In this document: positions 1 through 8,037 of the stretch, piece after piece
Layout: every line of letters begins with the position of its first letter
Position numbering within the stretch: the first letter of the stretch is position 1
Origin: CBDCGJ01 sp965238305
Lineage (GTDB): Bacteria; Pseudomonadota; Alphaproteobacteria; GCA-2731375
DNA: 64,000 bases
Assembly: GCA_965238305.1 (NCBI GenBank)
Contig: CBDEHK010000001.1
Span: 4,833,823 to 4,897,822, forward strand
Direction: 5' to 3'
Notes under the pieces: model-generated
Told to the model about the DNA's origin: nothing
The model's input: only the letters and a program-made list of their open reading frames with translations
Databases searched by the model: none
Translations under genes and position numbers: made by a program

Positions 1-77
1 TTTCCTATTGAAATTTTTGCGGGCATAACCATCTTTGTATTTCGTTTTGTGTAAATCGGGACGGATCGAGAGGTTGG

Positions 78-887
78 ATGGTCATGATGGAAACGGCGGA
101 AATTATCTGCGCCAAATGTCGGACGCCCATGCAACGCCAACATGACGATGGTGCCAAACCTCGGGATTCGGAGATTGTCAGCTGCAAAAAGTGCAATATC
201 AGCGAACGTTATGACCGGGTCCTGGCGGAGGTGACGGCGTATCTCAAATGCCAGGTCAAAGACAAACTTCTCGACGATATCGAAAATTCCCTGGCCGGCT
301 GTTCTGTCATGACATTCAAACGTGGCGCGGCGCCCAAACAAAATTTTCGCTTCATTACCGGCAAGCCCCGGCCTGGGGGCAATATTGTGAAAGCAAAATC
401 CACACAAGCATTCGGAACGCCTCCGATACCCAGGCAGAAACCCTCATACTTAGTGCAGCCATTGCAGTGGGTGAACCCGACCGGAGGAGCGATTAGAGGT
501 ACTGATACTCATGGTAGCGGTAAGTTTGGCGCACCAAGAAGCGGAAAAGGTAGTATGCCACGAACCCATACAGGCACAGATTATGTAGCGACTGTTGGGC
601 AGGAAGTCATTGCTGTTTTAGGTGGGGAAATTACAAAAATTGGATTTCCCTACCAGAATAATTTCCATCATAAATATATCAAGGTAAGCGATCAATTTAG
701 CAATGTGGTTCGTCACTTGTACGTCGAGCCATACGCACATATTACAATCGGGACAACTGTAGCTGCAGGAGAGCCAATTGGAACTTATCAAGGATTGTTT
801 ATGCTTTATCGAGGAATAACAGAACACGATCATATTGACATCCAGCGCAACGGGCAATACGTCGATCCAGCGAGTTTAATTCCATGA
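78..887 (+). CDS. Zinc-ribbon / M23-type peptidase-like protein
   Basis: A 269-residue protein with two parts. Residues 1-45 hold two CxxC pairs (C11/C14 and C36/C39), a zinc-ribbon pattern. Residues 140-269 resemble the M23 (LytM/lysostaphin) metallopeptidase fold: HTGTD (H164, D168) matches the HxGxD zinc motif and HDH at 250-252 matches the HxH motif, followed by the usual NGxxVDP-type C-terminus. M23 enzymes cut peptidoglycan cross-bridges outside the cytoplasm, yet no signal peptide or membrane segment is visible, so the cellular site is unclear. The purine-rich GAGAGG at 68-73 could serve the ATG at 78 or the in-frame ATGs at 84 and 87. The first ~400 bases look richer in GC than the remainder, so the two halves may have different origins. 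It overlaps the next gene by 4 bp (ATGA), indicating translational coupling. Metal motifs are seen; the substrate is not known. Confidence 0.75.
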   Translation: MVMMETAEIICAKCRTPMQRQHDDGAKPRDSEIVSCKKCNISERYDRVLAEVTAYLKCQVKDKLLDDIENSLAGCSVMTFKRGAAPKQNFRFITGKPRPGGNIVKAKSTQAFGTPPIPRQKPSYLVQPLQWVNPTGGAIRGTDTHGSGKFGAPRSGKGSMPRTHTGTDYVATVGQEVIAVLGGEITKIGFPYQNNFHHKYIKVSDQFSNVVRHLYVEPYAHITIGTTVAAGEPIGTYQGLFMLYRGITEHDHIDIQRNGQYVDPASLIP

Positions 888-1834
888 GATTTTCTCCAGC
901 TATATTGGCTGTTATGTGTTGGACAGTGATCTTTTCAATCACTTTAACAGTATCGATGCGGGCGATTTCTGCCGCAGGCTGCAGATCGCCTGAACAAATT
1001 GCCGGGCACGACGCTTATAATCCGGATGTGTGTGCCGGTATTTCCGCAGAAGCGAATAAGGACTTTGCTCAAGCAATCAGCTTCTTCGAGCGAGCTCTAG
1101 CACGCCCCTTATTTGAGCGTCCGAACGCCGAACTGCTGCCACGATTAGTTGACGCCTATTTGTCGGCAGGACGGACAAAAGACGCTGGGACGGCCTTGGC
1201 GGCAACTGAGCTCGTCTTCTTGATCGACGTTGGCGTACTCAAATGTTCGGACGAAAACGCCGAAGTGAAAACATTAGAAAGACCAGATGGCCAACTCTTC
1301 AAAGGGTCTGCTGTCAGCGCCGCGTTCGATATTATGTGCAATGCCAACGCTCAAGGCTCATCTTTGCTTATTACACGAGAAACCGCAGAATATATTTGTA
1401 AAAAGGCAAACGAAATCAGGAAATTAAAGCACAGGATTTCCGATACGAATACGTTATATTCTCAAAATCTTCCAGTATCGGAAGATCCTGGAACTCCGTA
1501 CTTGGATGAGCTGTTCGCAAAAACAGAGCGGGCTCTTTCCCAAGCCGACTTCGAGAATGCTTCGAATTCACTGCAACAACTGGAATTAGCTGTTGGTGTC
1601 AGTTTTGGATATTTGAACTGCCGGTCCAATGAAATTGGTAATGTACTCGTAGACGCCGGGCAACAAGAACTCACGGGGCCGTTCACAGCAACTGTAGCCA
1701 ACCAAATGTGCCGGAGAGAACTCGTCGAACAATATCGACCTGTCTCGTTCGACGATATTGAACGCAATTGCAATCAGCTAAGCGATCTCCAACACCTCAA
1801 AGAAGAATTACGCCGGGCGGGGTCAAACGACTAA
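884..1834 (+). CDS. Secreted protein of unknown function
   Basis: A 316-residue protein I do not recognise. The N-terminus has a hydrophobic stretch of about 20 residues ending near ISAAG, which reads as a Sec signal peptide, so export to the periplasm is likely. After it, a segment around residues 60-105 (AQAISFFERAL, then LLPRLVDAYLSAGRTKDAGTALAATEL) has the look of one or two TPR-like helical hairpins. Several cysteines are scattered through the chain and could form disulfides outside the cytoplasm. The start codon overlaps the stop of the upstream M23-like gene (ATGA), so the two are probably one operon and may act together in the envelope. That functional link is an inference from the overlap only. 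Confidence 0.7.
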   Translation: MRFSPAILAVMCWTVIFSITLTVSMRAISAAGCRSPEQIAGHDAYNPDVCAGISAEANKDFAQAISFFERALARPLFERPNAELLPRLVDAYLSAGRTKDAGTALAATELVFLIDVGVLKCSDENAEVKTLERPDGQLFKGSAVSAAFDIMCNANAQGSSLLITRETAEYICKKANEIRKLKHRISDTNTLYSQNLPVSEDPGTPYLDELFAKTERALSQADFENASNSLQQLELAVGVSFGYLNCRSNEIGNVLVDAGQQELTGPFTATVANQMCRRELVEQYRPVSFDDIERNCNQLSDLQHLKEELRRAGSND

Positions 1835-1957
1835 ATTTTCATCTTCAAGTCGCGATCTTCGCAGGTTCCAGCAACGGCATGACCGAACATTCCCGGCCTA
1901 TCATGGTTGGAATTTCCGAGCTTTCGGCTCCGTAATATGCGAAAAAGGGAGATGAGC

Positions 1958-2419
1958 ATGAATGACAAAACCGCACACCCTGTCACCATCCGCCCTGCCG
2001 CAAGTAACGACATGGCCTTTGTGGTGGCTTTGGACGAACGCGATACCGGTCAGGGCAAACCCGACTATTGGCAGGACATCTTCAATCGTTATGTCCAAGG
2101 GGAGCCGCAGCAACGATATTTCCTGATTGCCGAAAGTGACGGGCGGGTTGTTGGTTTTATTGTCGGAGAAATTCGCGCTTGGGAGTTTGGCTCACCCCCC
2201 AGCGGTTGGGTTTTCGCGATCAATGTTTCCCCCGATCTACGCGAGCAGGGGGTCGCCAGTCAGCTCTTCGATGCGATTTGCGACAACTTCAAAAGCGCCG
2301 GCGTCACCACGGTGCGGACAATGATTTCCCGAGATGATCCCTTGAATCTTTCATTTTTTCGCAGCCAGGGCCTTAGTGCGGGACCTTATATTCAGTTGGA
2401 AATGCTGCTTGACGCCTAG
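1958..2419 (+). CDS. GNAT family N-acetyltransferase
   Basis: About 153 residues from the chosen ATG. The fold signature of the Gcn5-related acetyltransferases is clear: an N-terminal strand (TIRPAASNDMAFVVAL), a central strand (VVGFIVGEI), the VFAINVSPDLREQGVASQLFDAI segment that carries the acetyl-CoA pyrophosphate-binding R/Q-x-x-G-x-A loop, and a final strand region (SFFRSQGLSAGPYIQLEMLL). GNAT enzymes transfer an acetyl group from acetyl-CoA to an amine; the substrate cannot be told. The start at 1958 is preferred over upstream in-frame ATGs because AGGGAG at 1946-1951 lies six bases upstream. It is a stand-alone gene between the secreted-protein operon and an Rrf2 regulator. Confidence 0.85.
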   Translation: MNDKTAHPVTIRPAASNDMAFVVALDERDTGQGKPDYWQDIFNRYVQGEPQQRYFLIAESDGRVVGFIVGEIRAWEFGSPPSGWVFAINVSPDLREQGVASQLFDAICDNFKSAGVTTVRTMISRDDPLNLSFFRSQGLSAGPYIQLEMLLDA

Positions 2420-2467
2420 CGCCCTCTCACCGACACTAATTCGGTAGCGAAATGCGGATTTAGACCC

Positions 2468-2914
2468 ATGCGATTGCAGAAATCCTCCCTTTTTGGCCTT
2501 TATGCGATATTGGAATTGGCCAGCGCGCCAACCGCGCAACTTTCAACGTCTGAAATTGCGGAAAAATACGGCATCTCACCACATCACCTTGCGAAAGTCA
2601 TGATGACCTTGGTGCGAGCCGGGATGGCGCAATCGGTGCGCGGGGTCGGCGGCGGTTATCGCTTCACCGGCAACGCGTCCCGCATCACCTTGTCGGATAT
2701 TATCGAGCTGTTCGAGCCGATTGGCTCGGGTCATGATTTCGCCGACAACAACGCCGCCCTTGAAACGCCGGTTGGACAGGCCCTGCAGAATGTGCGTGAT
2801 GAAATCGATGAATTGGCTAAGGCAACTTTAAGGTCGATTACCCTTAAAACACTGCTGCGAAGTGCGGACCACCTGGATCGCACGATCGCCGCGATCAAGG
2901 TCAACGCCGATTAA
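2468..2914 (+). CDS. Rrf2 family transcriptional regulator
   Basis: 148 residues. The winged-helix of the Rrf2 family is plain: LFGLYAILELA at the N-terminus, a recognition-helix region SEIAEKYGISPHHLAKVMMTLVRAGMAQSVRG and the wing GVGGGYRF, then SRITLSDIIELFEP. No cysteine cluster of the IscR/NsrR kind is present, so it probably does not carry an Fe-S cluster and must sense something else. It runs convergently into the DUF2478-DUF364 gene with a 4-bp overlap of the stop codons. Its target is unknown. A second, different Rrf2 protein lies at 26.8 kb beside cysK. Confidence 0.88.
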   Translation: MRLQKSSLFGLYAILELASAPTAQLSTSEIAEKYGISPHHLAKVMMTLVRAGMAQSVRGVGGGYRFTGNASRITLSDIIELFEPIGSGHDFADNNAALETPVGQALQNVRDEIDELAKATLRSITLKTLLRSADHLDRTIAAIKVNAD

Positions 2915-4140
2915 GTCACGCCAAACCGCAAGTTGACCTGGCGACCGACTTTCTTCAACTTTTTCACCGCACCGCCTTCGGCAATGATTTGCGCCGCGGC
3001 GTCGACATCTTCAACCACCAGTCCGGATACAACCGCGACACCGTAATGCCCGAGGACCGGCGTTATCGGGGTGCCGGGACCGACCATTACGGCTTCCGTG
3101 TGATCGCCGCGCGCGTTCATAATCCGGGCAAAACTATGGTTGACCAGAACCGACGAGGTCATCAACAAGCCGTCGCTGGCGGCAACGACGCGTTCAGTGG
3201 CAGTTTCCGGATATTCGCCGACTTCCGGGTTCATTTCGATCACGTTCAAGTTCGCGTAACGATCGCCCAGAGCGGGGAAACGACCAATGCAGGTGATCGT
3301 TCCTTGCTGACCAACAAAAGTATCCAGGCCATTTTCATTACTGCCTTGCAGATCATAGCGATTGAAGTGGGCGTTGATCGCCGCAACACCAATCGCGACA
3401 TCATAAGGGTTCATACTGGCGGTTTTTTGCGCCAGCTGGCGAAGCGACTGGCGGGATAACTCGCCAGCATCGTCGAGAGCGCGACAACCAGCACTTCCTT
3501 TTGCTGGGCTTTGCGCCAGGCCACAACCGTCCGTGCCTTCGACCAATGTCCAATTAACGCCAACGACAACGCGTCGAACATCGGTGTCCGCAACTTGCGA
3601 CGTCAGCTCCGGCAAAACCTGATCACCACCCCACCAGCGTTGCAAGGCACGGTCTTCCCATGGCAGCAAAGGGCCCAAGCCGCCGGAAATTTGCCGCCAT
3701 TGTTCAATTGCGTGCGCCGGCACCGCTACTAAAACCGGGATTCCAGCTGCGGCACAGGCCAGAATGTCATCCATCAGGCCGGCGCCCTGCTGTTCTTGTT
3801 CGCCAAATTTTTCGACCACCACAAGATCGAGATTATGCTCCACGGCACGTCGTAATATCTGACTTGCCCCGGTAAGGGCGGCATGGTCTAGAATGCATTC
3901 TTTGTTGGCCCGGCTTTGCGCTGTGGCCCGAGCGATCGGCACCCTTTCCCCATCATCCATCGCCACCGCGTCCACGCCGAAGCGACTGCCGTCGGTTTCT
4001 AACAAGATATCTTGGACAAGGCCACCAACGCGCCAACCGCGCGATTTCATCCGGTCGGCAAAAACCCAAAGCAGAGAGCGATTACCGCTATCTTGAGTAT
4101 AAAGCACGCCGGCGATTTTAATGGCTGGTGATAGTTCCAC
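2911..4140 (-). CDS. DUF2478-DUF364 fusion protein
   Basis: 409 residues. Residues 1-175 or so fit DUF2478 (KIAGVLYTQDSGNRSLLWVFADRMKSRGWRVGGLVQ, and later VVVEKFGEQEQQGAGLMDDILACAAAGIPVLVAVP), a P-loop-like family found near molybdate genes. Residues ~200-409 fit DUF364, a putative heavy-metal-chelation/Rossmann-like domain (AIGVAAINAHFNRYDL, ITCIGRFPALGD, VGPGTPITPVLGHYGVAVVSGL, EGGAVKKLKK). The link to metal, perhaps molybdenum, handling comes from what I recall of these families and is not proven here. It is the most distal gene of a minus-strand run after the enoyl-CoA hydratase and RraA-like genes (28 bp gap). Confidence 0.65.
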   Translation of the reverse strand: MELSPAIKIAGVLYTQDSGNRSLLWVFADRMKSRGWRVGGLVQDILLETDGSRFGVDAVAMDDGERVPIARATAQSRANKECILDHAALTGASQILRRAVEHNLDLVVVEKFGEQEQQGAGLMDDILACAAAGIPVLVAVPAHAIEQWRQISGGLGPLLPWEDRALQRWWGGDQVLPELTSQVADTDVRRVVVGVNWTLVEGTDGCGLAQSPAKGSAGCRALDDAGELSRQSLRQLAQKTASMNPYDVAIGVAAINAHFNRYDLQGSNENGLDTFVGQQGTITCIGRFPALGDRYANLNVIEMNPEVGEYPETATERVVAASDGLLMTSSVLVNHSFARIMNARGDHTEAVMVGPGTPITPVLGHYGVAVVSGLVVEDVDAAAQIIAEGGAVKKLKKVGRQVNLRFGVT

Positions 4141-4168
4141 AGTTTCAATTAATTCCGTCGATGAGCGG

Positions 4169-4858
4169 TCATGTCAGCTCTTTCGTTTGGTTCTTTAATA
4201 CCGGCTCCAGGTAACCGGGCAGCTTCTGCCCTTCTTCCATCACCCGTTTAGTCATCAGAGCTTCGTTCTCGCGCACTGCCGGCAATCGCGACAACACATC
4301 GGCTATACGGTCGTGAGGTACAATAACAACACCATCTTCATCGGCAACAACGATATCGCCGCTGGCAACCGGGACCCCGCCCAAAACTATCGGCAGACCG
4401 ACCGTGCCTGGCCCGGTGCGGTCGGGGGAATTCGGCGTCAAACCACGGCAGAATATCGGCAAACCGACGTCGCAGATACCCGCCAGATCACGGGCCAAAC
4501 CATCGGTCACTAATCCGATCGCGCCACTATTTTTTGCCATGCCGAGGACCAGATCACCAGTAACAGCGGTTTGAGTGTAGTTTTCCGTTGCGGCCACCAG
4601 CACGTCGCCCGGCTGCACCACCGACAAACTGGCCGCCAAAGCGAGATTATCCGCCGGACCACAATTACAGGTCAACGCAATACCGGCGAAGTTTGTTCGA
4701 TCGGGCAATAATGGTTTGATTTGATAATCAATCGCCCCTTTACCTGCCATACAATCAACCAGGAACCCGGTTGGCGTATCCATAAAAGCCAAAACAGCAT
4801 CGGCGCTGGGTCGGCGAAAATTCCGTTGGATGGTCAACACTGGGTTTTCATCAAGCAT
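4169..4858 (-). CDS. RraA-like / HMG-CHA aldolase family protein
   Basis: 229 residues of the RraA fold. The phosphate/metal-binding signature DGLARD is present (in VTDGLARDLAGICDVGLPIFCRG), together with the preceding VQPGDVLVAATENYTQTAVTGDL segment and the closing GDIVVADEDGVVIVPHD. Family members include 4-hydroxy-4-methyl-2-oxoglutarate/oxaloacetate aldolases and RNase E inhibitors; older annotation calls them dimethylmenaquinone methyltransferases, which is misleading. The neighbouring enoyl-CoA hydratase, ending 2 bp upstream, points to a catabolic role in breakdown of an aromatic or branched organic acid rather than RNA turnover. Substrate unknown. Confidence 0.8.
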   Translation of the reverse strand: MLDENPVLTIQRNFRRPSADAVLAFMDTPTGFLVDCMAGKGAIDYQIKPLLPDRTNFAGIALTCNCGPADNLALAASLSVVQPGDVLVAATENYTQTAVTGDLVLGMAKNSGAIGLVTDGLARDLAGICDVGLPIFCRGLTPNSPDRTGPGTVGLPIVLGGVPVASGDIVVADEDGVVIVPHDRIADVLSRLPAVRENEALMTKRVMEEGQKLPGYLEPVLKNQTKELT

Positions 4859-4860
4859 GT

Positions 4861-5727
4861 CTAATCTCCCGCCGCATTGCGTTCTAGACTTTTGCGCACT
4901 GCTTCGGGAAAGCCGCTCGGATCGACGGCCATGCCAAAAACCTGTTGATTATGGTTATGACACAATTGGTGCAGCGAGAAGACCTGCTGCATAGCGTTTC
5001 TGCGGCCCATAGTATCCATGGTTTGATTGACCGCCTCTTTGGTCATCTTCAAAGCAAACGCCGGTTTATTGGCGATCCGCTTGGCCATATCTAAAGTAAA
5101 CTCAACAAGCTCCGCCCGTGGCACCACATGGTTTAACATGCCAAGATCATGCGCCTGCTCTGCCGTCAACCAGTCGGCCGTGAATAACCACTCCTTGGCT
5201 TTCCGCGGACCAATTTCCCAGGGATGGGAGAAAAATTCGACACCACAGACACCCATCTCCAACACCGGATCACGAAAGGCGGCATCATCGCTGGCAATGA
5301 TTAGGTCGCAAGCCCATGCCAGCATCAACCCGCCGGCAATGCATTTTCCCTGCACCTGAGCGATCGTCGGCTTTGACAGGTTGCGCCAGCGTTCGGTGAT
5401 GTCGAGATAAATTTCGTGTTCGCGGCCAAAACGCCCTTCCGCACCCGGCAAGTCAAAACCCGCCCAAGTGCTGACAACCGGGAAATCCCGCCAGGTCTTG
5501 CTGGCGTCGCCCCTCAAGTCATGACCGGAAGAAAAGTGTGGATCTTCGCCGGCCAGAATAATGACCTTGATATCGTCGTCGGCGACGGCTTTGTCGAAGG
5601 CGTCGTTGAGATCATAAGTCATTTGCAAATCTTGTGCATTCCGCGCCTGCGGGCGGTCCATAACAATCCGCGCTACATGATCCGCCGGAATTTCATAACG
5701 GATCCACTCACCTATTTTTTGGCTCAC
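4861..5727 (-). CDS. Enoyl-CoA hydratase/isomerase family protein
   Basis: 288 residues of the crotonase superfamily. The two oxyanion-hole segments are visible: HFSSGHDLRGDA near residues 67-78 and GKCIAGGLMLAWACDLIIASDDAAFRDP near residue 130, followed by the usual helical C-terminus. Enzymes of this family act on acyl-CoA thioesters (hydration, isomerisation, or C-C bond reactions). A Glu in VLEMGV lies in the region that often holds a catalytic acid. It heads a minus-strand operon with the RraA-like gene 2 bp downstream and the DUF2478-DUF364 gene after that. It is divergent from the rhodanese-metZ operon across a 280-bp regulatory region. The exact substrate cannot be read from the sequence. 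Confidence 0.85.
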   Translation of the reverse strand: MSQKIGEWIRYEIPADHVARIVMDRPQARNAQDLQMTYDLNDAFDKAVADDDIKVIILAGEDPHFSSGHDLRGDASKTWRDFPVVSTWAGFDLPGAEGRFGREHEIYLDITERWRNLSKPTIAQVQGKCIAGGLMLAWACDLIIASDDAAFRDPVLEMGVCGVEFFSHPWEIGPRKAKEWLFTADWLTAEQAHDLGMLNHVVPRAELVEFTLDMAKRIANKPAFALKMTKEAVNQTMDTMGRRNAMQQVFSLHQLCHNHNQQVFGMAVDPSGFPEAVRKSLERNAAGD

Positions 5728-5774
5728 AATGTTTCTCCCTAATCATCACTGGCTGCATCCTATCTAGTTCCGGC

Positions 5775-5804
5775 TTGACCGTCGACGCGAATTCGCGGTA
5801 TAAA
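5775..5804 (+). promoter_or_regulatory. Sigma-70-type promoter of the riboswitch-rhodanese-metZ operon
   Basis: TTGACC at 5775-5780 and TATAAA at 5799-5804 with an 18-bp spacer make a good -35/-10 pair. Transcription would begin about 5811, exactly where the SAM-II aptamer helix starts, which supports both calls. Confidence 0.7.
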
Positions 5805-5809
5805 GTCGC

Positions 5810-5868
5810 CAGCGCCAATTTGAGTCATATTGCGGGCGCTCTACAAATACGGCTAAAACGACTGGGGA
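5810..5868 (+). ncRNA. SAM-II riboswitch aptamer
   Basis: The sequence matches the SAM-II (SAM-alpha) pseudoknot class. Helix P1 is AGCGCC (5811-5816) with GGCGCT (5835-5840). The loop has the conserved ATTT (5818-5821) and ATTGC (5829-5833). After P1 come AAAT (5845-5848) and the conserved GCTAAAA (5852-5858). The hairpin-loop AGTC (5823-5826) is complementary to the tail GACT (5860-5863), forming the pseudoknot helix P2. This aligns position for position with the SAM-II metX-type aptamers I know, including compensated changes in P1 and P2. It precedes rhodanese and metZ, so it should lower their expression when S-adenosylmethionine is plentiful. Confidence 0.88.
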
Positions 5869-5901
5869 CCGTCCCGGCATTTTGGCCCGGCGGTCTTTTT
5901 T
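5867..5901 (+). terminator. Intrinsic terminator directly after the SAM-II aptamer
   Basis: GACCG (5867-5871) pairs with CGGTC (5891-5895), extended by CCGG/CCGG inside the hairpin, then six T residues (5896-5901). It begins 3-4 bases after the aptamer and about 105 bases before the first start codon, so it probably serves as the expression platform (transcription attenuation). Confidence 0.75.
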
Positions 5902-6006
5902 GTTGCCTTCGCCGGTCCGTCTACAAACGGAACACAGACGCAACTTGAAGTCCGCTTGGTGTAACTGAGCAGGATTTTTCTTGCGTGCAATTGAAGGATG
6001 TTAGCG

Positions 6007-6441
6007 ATGAGTGCCATAGAAAATTACCAAGAATATGCAGGCGATGTCTCGCCGAAAGAGGCGTGGGATTTGCTTGAGAACAACCAAGATGCCGTCCTGG
6101 TCGATGTGCGAACCCGGCCGGAATGGGAGTTTGTCGGCCTGCCCGATTTAGCGCTGCTGGGGCGCGAGCCGATTTTGGTTGAGTGGCAAAATTATGTCAG
6201 TGGTCAGAACCTTTCGTTCGTCGACGACATCCAAAAGGCCGGCATATTAAAAGAGGCACCTATTCTGCTGCTTTGTCGTTCTGGCGTTCGTTCGCTGAGT
6301 GCGGCTGTCGCCCTAACCGCTGCCGGTTTCCAGACTTGTTATAACATTGCGGATGGATTTGAAGGCCAGTTGGACGAAAACCGTCATCGCGGCGCCCGCG
6401 GTACCGGCTGGAAAGCCTGTGATTTGCCGTGGCTTCAATAG
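6007..6441 (+). CDS. Rhodanese-like domain protein
   Basis: 144 residues, a single rhodanese (sulfurtransferase) domain. The motif VLVDVRTRPEWEFVG is the conserved CDC25/rhodanese entry segment and CRSGVRS holds the active-site cysteine (C90). Such proteins carry sulfur as a cysteine persulfide. The ATG at 6007 is chosen over 5998 because AAGG at 5994-5997 has proper spacing only to 6007. It is the first gene after the SAM-II riboswitch and is followed 12 bp later by metZ, so it may supply or handle sulfide/persulfide for homocysteine formation. That role is inferred from the context. Confidence 0.9.
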   Translation: MSAIENYQEYAGDVSPKEAWDLLENNQDAVLVDVRTRPEWEFVGLPDLALLGREPILVEWQNYVSGQNLSFVDDIQKAGILKEAPILLLCRSGVRSLSAAVALTAAGFQTCYNIADGFEGQLDENRHRGARGTGWKACDLPWLQ

Positions 6442-6453
6442 GGACCCTTGATC

Positions 6454-7644
6454 ATGAGCGATTTCAACGAAAAAAATCTTCGGCCACAAACCCTGTTGGT
6501 CCGCGGCGGGCTCGACCGTACTGGTTTTGGCGAAACGAGTGAACCGATTTTCCTTAATTCCGGCTTTGTTTATGAAAGCGCCGAGCAATCGGAAGCTCGC
6601 TTTAAGGGTGAAGATGACGGTTTCATCTATTCCCGTTACGGCAACCCAACGGTCCGCATGTTCGAAGAACGCCTCACCCTGCTGGAAGGCACTGAGACCT
6701 GTTTCGGTACCGCCAGCGGCATGGCGGCGGTATTTGCGTCGCTGGCTTGTCAGGTGAATGCCGGCGATAAGATTGTTGCTTCCCGTGCGCTTTTTGGTTC
6801 CTGTCATGTCGTCCTGACCGAAATCCTGCCTAAATGGGGCATCGAAACCATACTTGTCGACGGGCCGGATTTGGATCAATGGCGGGACGCCCTGAAAGGT
6901 GGGGCCAAAACGGTATTTTTTGAAACCCCTGCCAATCCAACGCTTGAGCTGATCGATATCGAAGCGGTTTCGGCGTTAGCCCATGAAGCTGGCGCCACCG
7001 TCGTGATCGATAATGTCTTTTCAACGCCGATTTTGCAACGACCCACCACTTTAGGGGCCGACATTGTGGTTTATTCCGCGACCAAGCATATCGACGGTCA
7101 AGGCCGCGCCATGGGCGGTGCAATTCTATGCAGCAATGAATTCTTTACCGACAAGTTGCAACCATTTGTCCGTCATACCGGTCCGGCGCTCAGTCCGTTC
7201 AATGCCTGGATCATGCTGAAGGGATTGGAAACCTTGGAGTTGCGGGTGGCCCGTCATTGCGACAATTCGGAAAAAATCGCCCAATTCTTGAGCGGCCACA
7301 ACAAAATCGAAGGGGTGCTTTATCCCGGCCACGTCAGTCACCCGCAGTATGAACTGGCGCAAAAACAGATGAAACGGGGCTCGACCAATGTCACTTTCTG
7401 CATCGGCGGCGGCAAGGAAGCGGCCTTCCGCACCCTCAACGGTCTAAATGTAATCGATATCTCTAATAATTTGGGGGATGCAAAAAGCCTAATTACCCAC
7501 CCGGCGACAACAACCCATCGGGCGATCGGCGAAGAAGGCCGCGCCGCCATCGGCATCAATGACAGCATGGTGCGTCTGGCGGTTGGTTTGGAGGACGTTG
7601 ACGATCTTATCGACGATCTACGACAAGCGTTGGAAGCGGCTTAA
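6454..7644 (+). CDS. metZ: O-succinylhomoserine sulfhydrylase
   Basis: 396 residues of the Cys/Met-metabolism PLP-dependent family. The PLP lysine lies in VVYSATKHIDGQGRAMGG, a segment typical of MetZ; the substrate-binding SRYGNPTVRMFEERLTLLEG and the N-terminal LRPQTLLVRGGLDRTGFGETSEPIFLNSGFVYESAEQ are also MetZ-like. MetZ makes homocysteine from O-succinylhomoserine and sulfide, a direct-sulfhydrylation step of methionine synthesis in the cytoplasm. It follows the rhodanese gene by 12 bp and sits under the SAM-II riboswitch. The ATG at 6454 replaces an upstream TTG. A bidirectional terminator follows at 7665-7696. Confidence 0.92.
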   Translation: MSDFNEKNLRPQTLLVRGGLDRTGFGETSEPIFLNSGFVYESAEQSEARFKGEDDGFIYSRYGNPTVRMFEERLTLLEGTETCFGTASGMAAVFASLACQVNAGDKIVASRALFGSCHVVLTEILPKWGIETILVDGPDLDQWRDALKGGAKTVFFETPANPTLELIDIEAVSALAHEAGATVVIDNVFSTPILQRPTTLGADIVVYSATKHIDGQGRAMGGAILCSNEFFTDKLQPFVRHTGPALSPFNAWIMLKGLETLELRVARHCDNSEKIAQFLSGHNKIEGVLYPGHVSHPQYELAQKQMKRGSTNVTFCIGGGKEAAFRTLNGLNVIDISNNLGDAKSLITHPATTTHRAIGEEGRAAIGINDSMVRLAVGLEDVDDLIDDLRQALEAA

Positions 7645-7664
7645 TCCTGCTCAAACGCAACAAT

Positions 7665-7696
7665 AAAGAGCGGCATTCTTACGAATACCGCTCTTT
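7665..7696. terminator. Bidirectional intrinsic terminator between metZ and the DUF1127 gene
   Basis: A near-perfect hairpin: AAAGAGCGG and ATTC pair with GAAT and CCGCTCTTT around a TTAC loop. The flanking A-run and T-run make it able to stop transcription from both convergent genes. Confidence 0.8.
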
Positions 7697-7718
7697 CATT
7701 GCCAAATTGGCACGAATT

Positions 7719-7919
7719 TTATTGCCAGAAGGCCTTGGTCGCTTCCGCGTTTGCAGCCTTGCGGGAAATGCCCATATCTTCCAATAAGCGCGCATCCATA
7801 CCGACCAGCTGGTGCCGCGACTGCGAACGGAAGTTCCAAACCCACAACGTTGCGAATAAATCCGCAAGAAAGTGCGATAGGTCAAATTTGTTAATTGATG
7901 TTTTTGCGAATGTTGCCAT
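7719..7919 (-). CDS. DUF1127 family small protein
   Basis: 66 residues. The C-terminal RSRHQLVGMDARLLEDMGISRKAANAEATKAFW is the DUF1127 (YjiS-like) signature of arginine-rich small proteins common in alphaproteobacteria; some relatives bind RNA and affect phosphate or stress responses. The ATG at 7919 has a strong ribosome site (AGGAGAG) six bases upstream. It is divergent from a GcvA-like LysR regulator across a 118-bp AT-rich gap, the arrangement expected if that regulator controls it. Specific function unknown. Confidence 0.85.
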   Translation of the reverse strand: MATFAKTSINKFDLSHFLADLFATLWVWNFRSQSRHQLVGMDARLLEDMGISRKAANAEATKAFWQ

Positions 7920-8037
7920 GATCAACTCTCCTCTTGCATAAGTTATGTATTATAAGTAGGGGTATATTGGAACTATTTCAAACGACCAATTCTCATGGTA
8001 TGGATTAGAATAACTGATCAATTAAAAGGTTGTTAAG

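Noticed and set aside
3893..4096. Plus-strand frames in the DUF2478-DUF364 gene and many similar antisense frames in fabB, murJ, glnD and others
   Set aside because: They lie wholly inside well-supported genes on the other strand and resemble no family.
5938..5986. Second hairpin (ACGCAA ... TTGCGT) after the SAM-II terminator as a possible second riboswitch
   Set aside because: It lacks conserved SAM, SAH or other aptamer motifs; only a weak stem.
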